A stretch of 64,000 nt of DNA, taken from the NCBI RefSeq assembly GCF_001573155.1, contig NZ_JRWG01000001.1, positions 186,001 to 250,000 of the forward strand, read 5' to 3'. The position numbers and the translations under genes are program-made. The notes below the pieces were generated by a model that worked only from the letters and a program-made list of their open reading frames with translations, did not search any database and had not been told where the DNA came from. The stretch is from Aequorivita aquimaris (GTDB lineage: Bacteria > Bacteroidota > Bacteroidia > Flavobacteriales > Flavobacteriaceae). How positions within the stretch are numbered: the first letter of the stretch is position 1; each line of letters opens with the position of its first letter. This document shows positions 17,199-25,734 of the stretch, one piece after another.

Positions 17199-17885
17199 TT
17201 ATTGTTTTCTTTTGGCTTCTACCCATACGTTGTACATAGGTGTTGATGCCGCAAATGGATTTACACCAGTAGTACCACCAGGCAACATAGATTTTGGAAA
17301 TTCTACCACAACGCTCAAAACATTTGTTCCGGCAAATGTGTCCATCCCAGGGTTGTTAAAGCTTGAGGCCGTTCCAGAAAGCACGGCATTATACTGATTA
17401 AAGTCAAAGAAGAATGGATCTTCGCGCGGTCCTGCAAAAAACTTCATTCCATCTTGCTCGGTAATTTGCACGTCATCTTTGGTAGAAATTTTTACGCTCC
17501 TTCGTGTTGAAGTTGCAATTGTACTTTCCAAACCTTGCATTGCCGGGGCCGAAGGACCAAAGAAATACATAGAGTCGCCTCTTTTAATTGCTTGAATCAC
17601 ATAATCTTCCTTAAGATCATTATTGCTGTCAATATTAAATTCTAGTAATACCGTTTCATCAAAAACAGCTTCATCTGTAGGTTGGCCCGGAGGCAATAAT
17701 CCCTGGACATTGGCAACAAATACAAAGTTGCTAGAGTTCTGTCCTTGAAAGGCATAAAAGTCTGTAATATCTGCTGTAGTCCCTTGAACTGCAGGTGCGT
17801 CAATATGATCTGCGGATATTAAAAATATCGATAGTACGGCTACGCCTATTCCACCGATTACTGCAAAAAGTTTTGATTTTTTCAT
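17199..17885 (-). CDS. DUF4331 domain protein, N-terminal half
   Basis: This 228-residue protein has an N-terminal signal/anchor (KLFAVIGGIGVAVLSIFLIS). The DUF4331 hallmark SADHIDAPAVQGTTADITDFYAFQ follows at once and the protein ends after PMYNVWVEAKRK. Full DUF4331 proteins are roughly twice this length, so this gene supplies only the first half and the next gene the second. Both have their own export signals, so the split looks functional rather than a broken gene. It is probably periplasmic or surface-exposed, role unknown. It is the first gene of a leftward unit with the C-half and the TPR lipoprotein. Confidence 0.82.
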   Translation of the reverse strand: MKKSKLFAVIGGIGVAVLSIFLISADHIDAPAVQGTTADITDFYAFQGQNSSNFVFVANVQGLLPPGQPTDEAVFDETVLLEFNIDSNNDLKEDYVIQAIKRGDSMYFFGPSAPAMQGLESTIATSTRRSVKISTKDDVQITEQDGMKFFAGPREDPFFFDFNQYNAVLSGTASSFNNPGMDTFAGTNVLSVVVEFPKSMLPGGTTGVNPFAASTPMYNVWVEAKRKQ

Positions 17886-17977
17886 CTTTTTTGTTGGTTT
17901 ATATTATTTATTTTTACTTGTTCGCTTATACTTACGTTTAAATGTAACTGCATGGTTTTTAAAAGTACGTTAATCTT

Positions 17978-18004
17978 TTGTTAACGTGAAAAACACTAGC
18001 TTTG
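17978..18004 (+). promoter_or_regulatory. Candidate promoter of the LETM1-related gene
   Basis: TTG at 17978-17980 is followed after 16 nt by TAGCTTTG (17997-18004), a TAnnTTTG -7 box about 31 nt before the ATG at 18036. The spacing is slightly short for the usual 17-23. Confidence 0.5.
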
Positions 18005-18035
18005 ACAGCTCTAAAATTACTCAATTATTTATACC

Positions 18036-19259
18036 ATGAACCCCTCTGCTCCTGATTGGATATTGAAATTTTTAAATCTTTTCGACAGGAACGAACTCAT
18101 TACTTCTTTTGAAAACGATCAACAATTTTATAATTCTTTAAAACAAACTGGATTTATTTACGGAGTCTCTGTAGCTGCTTTGCCAAAGAAGAGACTTGGA
18201 AATTTGAAACTTACAAAAGAGGAACTCGCTAAAATAAACCTCTTTCATTCCTTACTTTTTTCTTTTTTTGAAAAAAATAAAAATGCGACAAATAAAGATG
18301 CAGTAGCAGATATTTTATCTTTTTACCAGCAGATGGAAAAAAGGAAAACAGGCTTTTTTCAGAAATTTTCACTTTCACAACGCCCAGAAAATACTTTAGA
18401 GCATATCCTTTCCACAAGATTGCAGGAGGCCAATACATTGTTGAAAAAAAATACGGTTTCATTATTAACCTATGCGCTTTTATACTTAGACGTCTTAGCT
18501 TATAAACAGTGGCAGGCAGATCCCGCGTCTGCAAAAAAATATTACAAGCAATTGGAAACCGTAATTTTAACTGGATGTTTCTACACCTTAAAGTCTAAAA
18601 AGAAAAAAACAAAATACGACAAACTTCTCATTGAACTTTTTGAAACTTCTTCGCAATATATAATTGATGATACAGAAGGTGGTGCTGCAACTTTTTTGGA
18701 AAGCCTAAATTATTTGAAGAGCAGCGAAAATTCTTTAGAAAAAAATTATCTGCTGGACCTTTGCTGCCTTACCGTGTGGGAAGATTTAAAAATGGACGAA
18801 ATAGAACATCAATTTTTACAACAACTCTTGGTTACACTTGATTATCCTGAAGCTGAGCTTCAGAAAAGTCTTTTGGCCCTCAATACCTTTTCAAAAAATT
18901 ATACCGAAAAAATCCTGCTGTTTGAATATTCGCACCCGGTGAAACAGTTTTACAAGCAATCTGCTTCTACTGTAAAACTGTTGATTATAAGAAACAAAGA
19001 CCGCTTAACACGCGAACTGGAAGAAAGCGGTGAATTGATGGTATTGCTTGGGCAGTCCACCCTGCGCGATCTTTCTGCTGAAGAAAAATCGAAAGTGAAA
19101 GAACAGTTATTGGATATTTGTAAAACCATCCCATCACTTACAATTTTTCTCTTGCCCGGCGGAACGGTCCTCTTGCCGCTTTTGGTAAAATTCATTCCGA
19201 AGCTTTTACCGTCTTCCTTTCAGGAAAATAGAATTGAAACTTTTAAAAGAAAAGATTAG
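18036..19259 (+). CDS. LETM1-related biofilm-associated protein
   Basis: This 407-residue, mostly helical, lysine-rich protein has a C-terminal LETM1-like segment (TIFLLPGGTVLLPLLVKFIPKLLPSSF at about 370-396, with the GG and PSSF hallmarks). That matches a flavobacterial family annotated as LETM1-related and linked to biofilm phenotypes. There is no signal peptide, and the only hydrophobic segment is the C-terminal one. Mitochondrial LETM1 is an inner-membrane protein, but transferring ion transport to this family would be speculation. Its stop abuts the stop of the convergent response regulator gene with no spacer. Confidence 0.75.
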   Translation: MNPSAPDWILKFLNLFDRNELITSFENDQQFYNSLKQTGFIYGVSVAALPKKRLGNLKLTKEELAKINLFHSLLFSFFEKNKNATNKDAVADILSFYQQMEKRKTGFFQKFSLSQRPENTLEHILSTRLQEANTLLKKNTVSLLTYALLYLDVLAYKQWQADPASAKKYYKQLETVILTGCFYTLKSKKKKTKYDKLLIELFETSSQYIIDDTEGGAATFLESLNYLKSSENSLEKNYLLDLCCLTVWEDLKMDEIEHQFLQQLLVTLDYPEAELQKSLLALNTFSKNYTEKILLFEYSHPVKQFYKQSASTVKLLIIRNKDRLTRELEESGELMVLLGQSTLRDLSAEEKSKVKEQLLDICKTIPSLTIFLLPGGTVLLPLLVKFIPKLLPSSFQENRIETFKRKD

Positions 19260-20015
19260 TTATTCCAACCAAAGTTTAAAATCCTTAACGCGCTCGCGGG
19301 CAACAATCACTTCCTGTTCCTTATAACTATTTAACTTCAATTGAAGCCGGGAATTTGTGTATGCTATTATATCTTTTATTGAATTGATGTTTATGTAAAA
19401 CTTTCGGCTTATCCTAAAAAAAGTTTCTGGGGAAAGCTCCTGCTCCAGTTGCTCCAAAGTAGTTTCCAAAAGATAGTCGCGGCCATCCGCTGTATGTGCA
19501 TAGGTGCCTTTGTTTTCGGAATAAAAGCATTCTATCTCATCAACAGATATCATTTTTATGTGCTGCCCAATTTTTGTGGTAAATCGTTTTTTATACTCGC
19601 GCTCCACAGGGTTTACGAGCAGTTTTTTAATATCCTCAAAATTCAGCTGTACGTTTGTGGGGCTGGGTTTGAAAGATTTATACTTTTTAACGGCGCATTG
19701 CAATTCTTCCTCGTCAATCGGTTTCAAAAGATAATCTATGCTGTTCAGTTTAAAGGCCTGCAGCGCGTATTCATCAAAGGCCGTGGTAAAGATTATGGCA
19801 CTGTTCACTTCCACCGAATCAAAAATTTCAAAGGAAAGTCCGTCGCTCAGTTGGATATCGAGAAATATCAAATCTGGATGTTCATTGTTTTGAAACCACG
19901 CCACGGCTTCTTCCACGCTATGTAGCATTTGGTTTACGTTTACCTCCTGTTTTTCGAGCATCCGCTGAAGGTAGCGTGCAGAGGGTTTTTCGTCTTCGAT
20001 AATCAGTACATTCAT
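19260..20015 (-). CDS. LytTR-type response regulator
   Basis: This 251-residue, two-domain protein has an N-terminal receiver with acidic residues in IIEDE (5-9) and the phospho-acceptor Asp53 in FLDIQLSDG. The C-terminal LytTR DNA-binding domain runs from about 140 to 250 (GQHIKMISVDEIECFYSE, ETFFRISRKFYININSI). It is the last gene of a leftward locus whose first gene is a LytS-type histidine kinase, so the two form a two-component system with 2TM membrane proteins in between. A short tandem-repeat tract fills the 43 nt ahead of its start. Confidence 0.93.
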   Translation of the reverse strand: MNVLIIEDEKPSARYLQRMLEKQEVNVNQMLHSVEEAVAWFQNNEHPDLIFLDIQLSDGLSFEIFDSVEVNSAIIFTTAFDEYALQAFKLNSIDYLLKPIDEEELQCAVKKYKSFKPSPTNVQLNFEDIKKLLVNPVEREYKKRFTTKIGQHIKMISVDEIECFYSENKGTYAHTADGRDYLLETTLEQLEQELSPETFFRISRKFYININSIKDIIAYTNSRLQLKLNSYKEQEVIVARERVKDFKLWLE

Positions 20016-20021
20016 TTGGTT

Positions 20022-20058
20022 GGTTTCTGGTTTCTGGTTTCGATTTCGATTTCGATTT
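20022..20058 (-). repeat. Short tandem repeats in the response-regulator leader
   Basis: The spacer between the preceding 2TM stop and the regulator ATG consists almost wholly of tandem GGTTTCT (two units plus partial) and CGATTT (three units) on the plus strand. On the coding strand this reads GAAATC and AGAAACC repeats. Copy-number change would alter the ribosome-binding distance. Confidence 0.7.
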
Positions 20059-20364
20059 CTAAAGGTCTTCCTCTAAAAATTGCTTTATTTTTTTCTCCTC
20101 CCAGCGTTTTAGAAAGTTATTGTTCACATTCATAACAAAGAAAACGTACAGTGCGTGCGACACCAAACCGATGCCCCAAAAAATAGCGGTAACGTAATTG
20201 CTCCAGTGTGCAAAGTTTATTTCCTTCGCATTAAAAACATTGGCCGAAACAAGTATAATCGCTATGTTAACAATTATATACACCGCCAAGTGACCGTAAA
20301 ATCCCTTTAGGGTTTCCACTTTTTTCTTTGCCCGCAAATAGGCCAAACTTTTTTTGGTTTCCAT
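20059..20364 (-). CDS. 2TM domain protein
   Basis: The likely start at 20364 gives 101 residues (METKKSLAYLRAKKKVETLKGFYGHL...). An upstream ATG at 20418 would add 18 residues overlapping the previous gene. It contains the 2TM pattern: a basic helix KKKVETLKGFYGHL, a first hydrophobic helix (AVYIIVNIAIILVSANVF), a second (VTAIFWGIGLVSHALYVFFV) and a charged C-terminal helix (KRWEEKKIKQFLEEDL). The function is unknown. It is the last of three consecutive 2TM genes between the kinase and the regulator. Confidence 0.82.
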   Translation of the reverse strand: METKKSLAYLRAKKKVETLKGFYGHLAVYIIVNIAIILVSANVFNAKEINFAHWSNYVTAIFWGIGLVSHALYVFFVMNVNNNFLKRWEEKKIKQFLEEDL

Positions 20365-20375
20365 TGTAGTGGTTT

Positions 20376-20694
20376 TTATTCTTCTTTCAGAAATTTCTTT
20401 ATTTGTCTGTCTTCCCAATTTTTTAGGAACTTGAATTTAAATTGAAAAACCTTGGCCGCGTGAAATAGTAGCCCGATTCCCCAAAAAAGTGGAACTATCA
20501 AAATATTCCAATCAATCCACTCCACAAAATTTTTATCGTTCGATTCAATTTGAAAAAATTCCAAAACCCTTCCCCTTATAATAAACAGGGCAGCGTTTAC
20601 AAGTATATATATAAAAAGATGTTTGTAAAAATCCTTTTAGCGCTTCTACCCTTCTGCGGGCCTTTCTCCATTTTAAATTTTCAGAATACTCCAT
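20376..20694 (-). pseudogene. 2TM domain gene with a +1 frameshift
   Basis: The ATG at 20694 overlaps the previous stop as TAATG and starts MEYSENLKWRKARRRVEALKGF. The frame then runs off at a five-T homopolymer (plus-strand A run 20627-20631). Removing one T restores YKHLFIYILVNAALFIIRG and the rest of a normal 2TM protein through LLFHAAKVFQF and KNWEDRQIKKFLKEE to the stop at 20376. The expected KGFY-x-H motif spans the break. The interval is 319 nt, one more than a multiple of three. Either the gene is disrupted, it uses slippage at the T run, or it is a sequencing error. Confidence 0.8.
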
Positions 20695-21005
20695 TAGTTC
20701 CAATTATTTTTAGATTTTTGTTCTTCCTCTTCCATAAACTGTTTCATCTTTTTTTCTTCCCAGTCCTTGCCAATAAATGGCGCCCATCTAAATGTTTTAA
20801 TGGCCTGAAAAAAGATCCCGATTCCCCAACCGAATGCTGCCCAAAGGAACCAAGGATACCTTAATTCATTTGTGTAGTAATTCAATCCTGCCAAAGCGCA
20901 AATAAATACTACATAAAACATCAAACTTGTGTAGAATTTCTTGATCTCTGCCACTCGTTGTTTGGCTTTAAAATATTTGTTGTCTTTGTTATTTTCCATT
21001 TCCAT
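20694..21005 (-). CDS. 2TM domain protein
   Basis: This is a 103-residue protein with the 2TM layout: a basic N-terminal helix (KAKQRVAEIKKFYTSL), two hydrophobic helices (MFYVVFICALAGLNYY and LWAAFGWGIGIFFQAI) and a C-terminal charged helix (GKDWEEKKMKQFMEEEEQ). It follows the kinase gene by about 100 nt and its stop is fused to the ATG of the frameshifted copy. The role is unknown; placement in a two-component operon suggests a membrane accessory of sensing. Confidence 0.85.
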   Translation of the reverse strand: MEMENNKDNKYFKAKQRVAEIKKFYTSLMFYVVFICALAGLNYYTNELRYPWFLWAAFGWGIGIFFQAIKTFRWAPFIGKDWEEKKMKQFMEEEEQKSKNNWN

Positions 21006-21102
21006 AATTGTAGTTTTTAATTATAGTATAAAGGTATCAAAGATTAAAGGCTTCAAAAAAATACAATCTCCCAACTGTAGTTTTAAGTGGATGGACTGTC
21101 GT

Positions 21103-22431
21103 TTATTCATCCTTATCCATTAACTCACGAATTTTACGCGCTTCCCAATCCTTTCCAAAAAACGGGTTGTAATTAAAAGTTTCCGCAGCGTGGCCCATAA
21201 CTCCAAAGCCCCAACCCACTATGGGAAAAAGCGCCCACGGGAAGCCCGCCCGGGAAATATAATTTAAATAAATAAATACCGGAGCCATTAAAATATATAG
21301 CGTTAAGTGAATGTAAAACCCTTTTAGTTTTTCCACCCGTTTTTTGGCGAGTTTGTACTTTTTTTCTGAAATATAAGTATCCGATGTGTTCATAATTTGA
21401 AGATTTTCTCCCAAAATGGGTATTGCAATGCTGAACTCCTTTGGGTTTTCGTTTATAAGTACCGGGCGCTTCGTCAAAAGTGCATACCTGTCGCGAATGT
21501 TGCGCAGCCCAACGCCCGTACTCTCTTTTAAAACCTGTTTCGGCTGACTGTTGTTGGTTACAACCAAATTGCCGTTTTCTTCTGAAATAGTTATATAAAG
21601 TTTTTTGGAAGGCATAACCTGGTTGTGCTTAACCGCGTTTTCCAACAAAAGTTGAAGCGATAACGGAACTACCTTTGCCTGCGGGTTTTTCAGTTTTGAA
21701 GGCGAAGTAAAAACAATACTGTCCTCAAAACGTACCGCCAATAGCGACATATAGAGTTCCGCAAATTTCAGTTCCTCTTCCAATGTAACAAGCTCCTTAT
21801 TTTTCTGCTCCAAAACATAGCGATATACCTTGGAAAGCGAAGTGGTAAAACGCGTTGCGGCTTCGGGGTTTTCTTCAATTAAACTGGTAAGTACATTCAA
21901 GCTGTTAAAAAGAAAATGCGGATCCAATTGGTTTTTAAGGGCATCAAATTTTGCCGAGGCAGTACCGGCAATTATTTTCTGTTCCTTTACAATAGTCTGT
22001 TGCTTGTTCCTGTAATAATAGGCCACATAAAAAATGGTCGTGACCACTACAGATATTACAAATGAAATGTAGTAATACTGCATCTTTTCGGAAGCAATAA
22101 ATTCTGAAAAGCCCCTTCCTTCTATAAGCACTTCCGTTATGATCCTTATTAGGAAAAGTGCCAAAAGTGTGACCAGGATTCCCCCGAGAAGTCCTTTTAA
22201 AAGATTCTTCAGCTTAAAGACCTCATTTGGAAAAACCTTCAACAAAAAGTCAAAATAATACGCATTCACCATATAAAGAATCACGGCATACAGTTGATTA
22301 TATAGAAAAGTGATAAGAATATCCCTTCCATTATCATACTGATAGCCATTGGCATACTGTATCAAACCCAGAATAATAAAAACTAGGGTTCCTACAAAAA
22401 AAGCCTTACCAAAATCCTTTAGAATACGCAT
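21103..22431 (-). CDS. LytS-type sensor histidine kinase fused to a C-terminal 2TM domain
   Basis: This is a 442-residue membrane protein. Four transmembrane helices lie in residues 8-142. A His_kinase domain has the phospho-acceptor His172 in QLDPHFLFNSLN, followed by an ATPase with LLLENAVKHN (about 261-270) and GVGLRNIRDRY (306-316). After a short linker, residues 353-440 are a complete 2TM domain (KKRVEKLKGFYIHL ... GKDWEARKIREL). Met347 (codon at 21393) sits exactly at the junction, so the 2TM part could also be made as a separate product. It pairs with the LytTR regulator at the end of the operon. Confidence 0.9.
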   Translation of the reverse strand: MRILKDFGKAFFVGTLVFIILGLIQYANGYQYDNGRDILITFLYNQLYAVILYMVNAYYFDFLLKVFPNEVFKLKNLLKGLLGGILVTLLALFLIRIITEVLIEGRGFSEFIASEKMQYYYISFVISVVVTTIFYVAYYYRNKQQTIVKEQKIIAGTASAKFDALKNQLDPHFLFNSLNVLTSLIEENPEAATRFTTSLSKVYRYVLEQKNKELVTLEEELKFAELYMSLLAVRFEDSIVFTSPSKLKNPQAKVVPLSLQLLLENAVKHNQVMPSKKLYITISEENGNLVVTNNSQPKQVLKESTGVGLRNIRDRYALLTKRPVLINENPKEFSIAIPILGENLQIMNTSDTYISEKKYKLAKKRVEKLKGFYIHLTLYILMAPVFIYLNYISRAGFPWALFPIVGWGFGVMGHAAETFNYNPFFGKDWEARKIRELMDKDE

Positions 22432-22504
22432 TGAAATAATTGTTTGTTAGCCACAAATTCACGTATCATTTTAAAAAAACACTCGTGAATTCGTGGCAAA
22501 TTTT

Positions 22505-23164
22505 TTATTTACAGCTTTCAGCTTGTATCTGCTTTGCTCGTTCTTCGCCGTACGTTGGGTAAAATTCACCTGCTGGCTTAAAGGTAGCAAAAAGTTCTAT
22601 GGCACGCTGAATGTCCTTGCAGTAGGGTTCAATGGATTGGCCAAAATATTTTGCACCACCCATGTCCCATTCGGCTTTTGCCAAAATAATCCGAGGATTG
22701 TTGGGTGCAAGCCCCAAAGCTTTTCCGTAAAGCTCCGAAGCTTTTGGAGAGTAGGTCATGCCGTATTGTTGACCGTCAAAAACAATCCAAGCCGTGTATA
22801 ACTGTGCCTGCAAAACCAGTAAGTCTGGGTTGTCTTTTGAGATTGCCGTAGCGTCATTGATGAAATTCTGGGCCTTGTCCAGTTGCGCTTTCAGCTTAGT
22901 TCCGTCCTTTTCAGTAAAACTGTTGATTACGTTGATTTGTGCCACGTAGTACGGTGGCAACCAGTTGTCCGGTTCAGCGGCTGCAATTCTTTCAAAAACA
23001 TTTGCGGCTTCCCACGATTTGTTTTCCTGCCAAAGTTGAAAAGCTTTACGCATACCCTGTTGGTATTTGGTTGGTTCGGCAGCTGCATTTACTGCAGAAT
23101 CTGTTTGCCCCTGCATAATTAGGGCCGTGAAAAAAATCATTAAATAAGTGACTACGTTTTGCAT
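22505..23164 (-). CDS. Exported TPR-like protein of unknown function
   Basis: This 219-residue protein has a signal peptide (MQNVVTYLMIFFTALIMQG). Helical repeats follow that resemble tetratricopeptides (FQLWQENKSWEAANVFERIA, SELYGKALGLAPNNPRIILAKAEW). It lies about 110 nt downstream of a TonB-dependent receptor on the same strand and 73 nt before the histidine kinase start. It could be a periplasmic partner of the receptor. No catalytic motif was seen. Confidence 0.7.
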   Translation of the reverse strand: MQNVVTYLMIFFTALIMQGQTDSAVNAAAEPTKYQQGMRKAFQLWQENKSWEAANVFERIAAAEPDNWLPPYYVAQINVINSFTEKDGTKLKAQLDKAQNFINDATAISKDNPDLLVLQAQLYTAWIVFDGQQYGMTYSPKASELYGKALGLAPNNPRIILAKAEWDMGGAKYFGQSIEPYCKDIQRAIELFATFKPAGEFYPTYGEERAKQIQAESCK

Positions 23165-23273
23165 GGTTTCTATTTTTTAGTTAGTATTAATTTATATTCA
23201 AATTTCCCCTAAAATACCCAGCTTTTAAAAATTGATATTCTGAACTGTTGATTTTTATGGATGAATTGTGGCA

Positions 23274-25427
23274 TTACAGATTGTCCAGCTGATTGTCCTT
23301 TCCATCATCACTAATGGTCCAGAATAAGCCGACAAAAAAGAACTGATCTGCCGCGGGAAGCAACTCCCTTCGGGCAAAGTTTCCGTTTGCATCCGCAGTG
23401 TTTGCATATTGATACCCATTCACGTTTTTAAAAGCAAAAACATTGTTTATTGAAGCATAGAGAATTTTTTGTTGTGAAATTAAATACGCCCAATTCAAAC
23501 TTAAACTGTTATATCCCTTGGTTTTTTTCTGAAGAAATCCAGGCTCATTCAAATCGGTATAAGTTCTGCCGCTACCGTATTGATAGCTGAAACCTATCTG
23601 GCTTTTCCAATCATTTATCCAGTATTTCGCAACCACGGAAAGGTTGTGGGTATTTGCAAAATTGGGCATAGCTTTTATTGGATAATTTCGGTATTTTCGT
23701 TCGGTGTCCAAATAGGAATAGCTTACCCAATAATCTACATTTTTGATGGAATTATTATCGCGCCAAAACAAATCCAGCCCCTGTGCATAACCATCGCCAT
23801 TGTTTAAAAATGTGGTATTTACATCAGGAAATTCATCATTATAGGTAACAAGATTGGTGTATTGCTTTCTATAAATTTCAGCACGGAAAATTCTATTATT
23901 GGCTGAGTATTGATAGTTCATAATATAGTGCTGGGTGTGCTGCGCTTCCAGGCTGTTTGTGAATTTGAGCACTTCACTTTCCGGTTGCTGAAAGAAATCG
24001 CCATAAGCTAATGAAAGCTGGCTGCTCTTCCCTGTTTTGTATGCAAAAGAAATTCTTGGAGAAATTGTAAATTCGCTGAACAATTCACTATACTCTCCAC
24101 GAACGCCCAGTTTTAGGGCAAGTTTCCGTGAAAAAATAATATCGGCCTCTGTAAATGCTGCGGAAATATTATTGTTGAAACCTAAATTTGCGTCAACATT
24201 GGGGTCGTCATAATTTTCATTGAAATCGGTCACAAACTGTTCTGCGCCAAAATTCATTTTAAAACGATTGCTAAAGCGTTTTTTCAATTTCAATTTAAAG
24301 TGTGCTGAGTTTTCAACATCTTTTATATTTGCATCATCAATTCCAACTTTAGTTTTTCCATACGTGTAACTTCCACCGCCAAAGATTGTCCAGCCTTTAT
24401 TTAACATTTCACTGTAACTTGCGTTGGTGTAAAAGTTTTGATTGTTTAGCATAAATCGTGTTCCATCTGGCTGATTGATGTCATCTTGCGTAAGCTCAAA
24501 ATCTGAAGTATCAAAAGCCCCGTAAACCTTTAGTAGCCCATCCCCTATTTTTTGACGGAAAACTGCTTCACCCGAAGCGGTCTCAAAAGGTTTTTGCCAA
24601 TCATTTCTATCTGGCAAAAGTGCGATATATGGCGCCAAATTTATATAGGAAGCATTAACGCTCAACGAGTTTTTTTCCCACTTTTCAGTGTGCCCCAACC
24701 CAGCGCCCACGCTCATAATGGCAATGTCTGTCTTTTCTTGGGTTGACTCATCAATGGTATTCAAAAGCAATACGGATGATAGCGCCTGCCCATATTCCGC
24801 GGAATACCCGCCTGTGGAAAACGTAATGCCGTCAAAAAGAAAAGGGCTGTAACGCCCACGGGTGGGAACATTATTGGTTGTTGGGCTATAAGGTGTAAAA
24901 ACACGGATACCATCAATAAAAATCTGTGTTTCCCCGGCATCGCCACCTCGTACAAAGAGGCGTCCGTCTTCTGCAACGGTCGTGGTTCCGGGAAGGGTTT
25001 GCAATGCGCCCACAAAATCGCCCAAAGCACTGGCTGTTGTTACAATATCCAAAGGTTTTAAAACCGAAATCCTACTGTTATCGCCCGCAGAAAAGGAACC
25101 TGCAGAAATGGTTACGGTCTCCAAGGAATTTACATCTTCGCGAAGTGTGATTTTTAAGTTTTTCATTTTCGTAACATCTTCCACAAACTTAAAGGGCTCA
25201 AAAGAAACGTAAGAAATAATCAAGACCTGCGTGCCTGTTTCGGTAGTTTCAAAAGAAAAATTTCCGTTCGCTTCGGTTGTGCTTCCATCATAAGCACCTT
25301 CCAAATAAACGTTGGCTCCAAATACCGGCATTCCCTTGTTGTCCATAACCGTCCCTGAAATGGTGGTTTGTGCCAATAACAAGCTCGGCAAAATAGCTAG
25401 TAAAAAAGTAATAACTGAAATCTTCAT
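23274..25427 (-). CDS. TonB-dependent outer-membrane receptor with carboxypeptidase-regulatory-like N-domain
   Basis: This is a 717-residue protein. The signal peptide ends LLLAQ near 20. A CarboxypepD_reg-like domain spans about 21-95 (TISGTVMDNKGMPVFGANVYLEG). The plug domain follows (ASALGDFVGALQTLPG, RLFVRGGDAGETQIFIDGIRV) and the rest is a 22-strand-type barrel with alternating aromatic/polar stretches, ending in FFVGLFWTI. It is shorter than SusC proteins and has no adjacent SusD, so it is an ordinary TonB receptor; the ligand is unknown. Confidence 0.9.
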   Translation of the reverse strand: MKISVITFLLAILPSLLLAQTTISGTVMDNKGMPVFGANVYLEGAYDGSTTEANGNFSFETTETGTQVLIISYVSFEPFKFVEDVTKMKNLKITLREDVNSLETVTISAGSFSAGDNSRISVLKPLDIVTTASALGDFVGALQTLPGTTTVAEDGRLFVRGGDAGETQIFIDGIRVFTPYSPTTNNVPTRGRYSPFLFDGITFSTGGYSAEYGQALSSVLLLNTIDESTQEKTDIAIMSVGAGLGHTEKWEKNSLSVNASYINLAPYIALLPDRNDWQKPFETASGEAVFRQKIGDGLLKVYGAFDTSDFELTQDDINQPDGTRFMLNNQNFYTNASYSEMLNKGWTIFGGGSYTYGKTKVGIDDANIKDVENSAHFKLKLKKRFSNRFKMNFGAEQFVTDFNENYDDPNVDANLGFNNNISAAFTEADIIFSRKLALKLGVRGEYSELFSEFTISPRISFAYKTGKSSQLSLAYGDFFQQPESEVLKFTNSLEAQHTQHYIMNYQYSANNRIFRAEIYRKQYTNLVTYNDEFPDVNTTFLNNGDGYAQGLDLFWRDNNSIKNVDYWVSYSYLDTERKYRNYPIKAMPNFANTHNLSVVAKYWINDWKSQIGFSYQYGSGRTYTDLNEPGFLQKKTKGYNSLSLNWAYLISQQKILYASINNVFAFKNVNGYQYANTADANGNFARRELLPAADQFFFVGLFWTISDDGKDNQLDNL

Positions 25428-25527
25428 AAAATGGTTGGTTTTATTTTCAGGTCAAAGATTAAATTTTGGTGTATTTTTTCAGAATAAAATAGACCGAACT
25501 GTAGAATTTAGGTCTTCAAATGTAGAT

Positions 25528-25731
25528 TCACTCCACAAACTCCAAAATATCCCCAGGCTGGCATTCCAAAGCTTCGCAAATGGCCTCCAGCGTGCTAAAG
25601 CGCACTGCTTTTGCTTTTCCGGTTTTCAAAATGGAAAGATTGGAAAGCGTAAGTCCTACTTTTTCGGAAAGTTCGTTTAATGACATCTTCCGTTTGGCCA
25701 TCATTACGTCCAAGTTTACTATTATAGGCAT
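25528..25731 (-). CDS. Small XRE-family regulator
   Basis: This 67-residue protein is essentially one Cro/CI helix-turn-helix (MSLNELSEKVGLTLSNLSILKTGKAKAVRF, then ICEALECQPGDILEF). It lies 3 nt after the DUF2975 gene. XRE plus DUF2975 pairs are common and usually act as a membrane-protein/regulator unit of unknown purpose. It probably binds the overlapping palindromes upstream of the DUF2975 gene. Confidence 0.88.
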   Translation of the reverse strand: MPIIVNLDVMMAKRKMSLNELSEKVGLTLSNLSILKTGKAKAVRFSTLEAICEALECQPGDILEFVE

Positions 25732-25734
25732 AAT

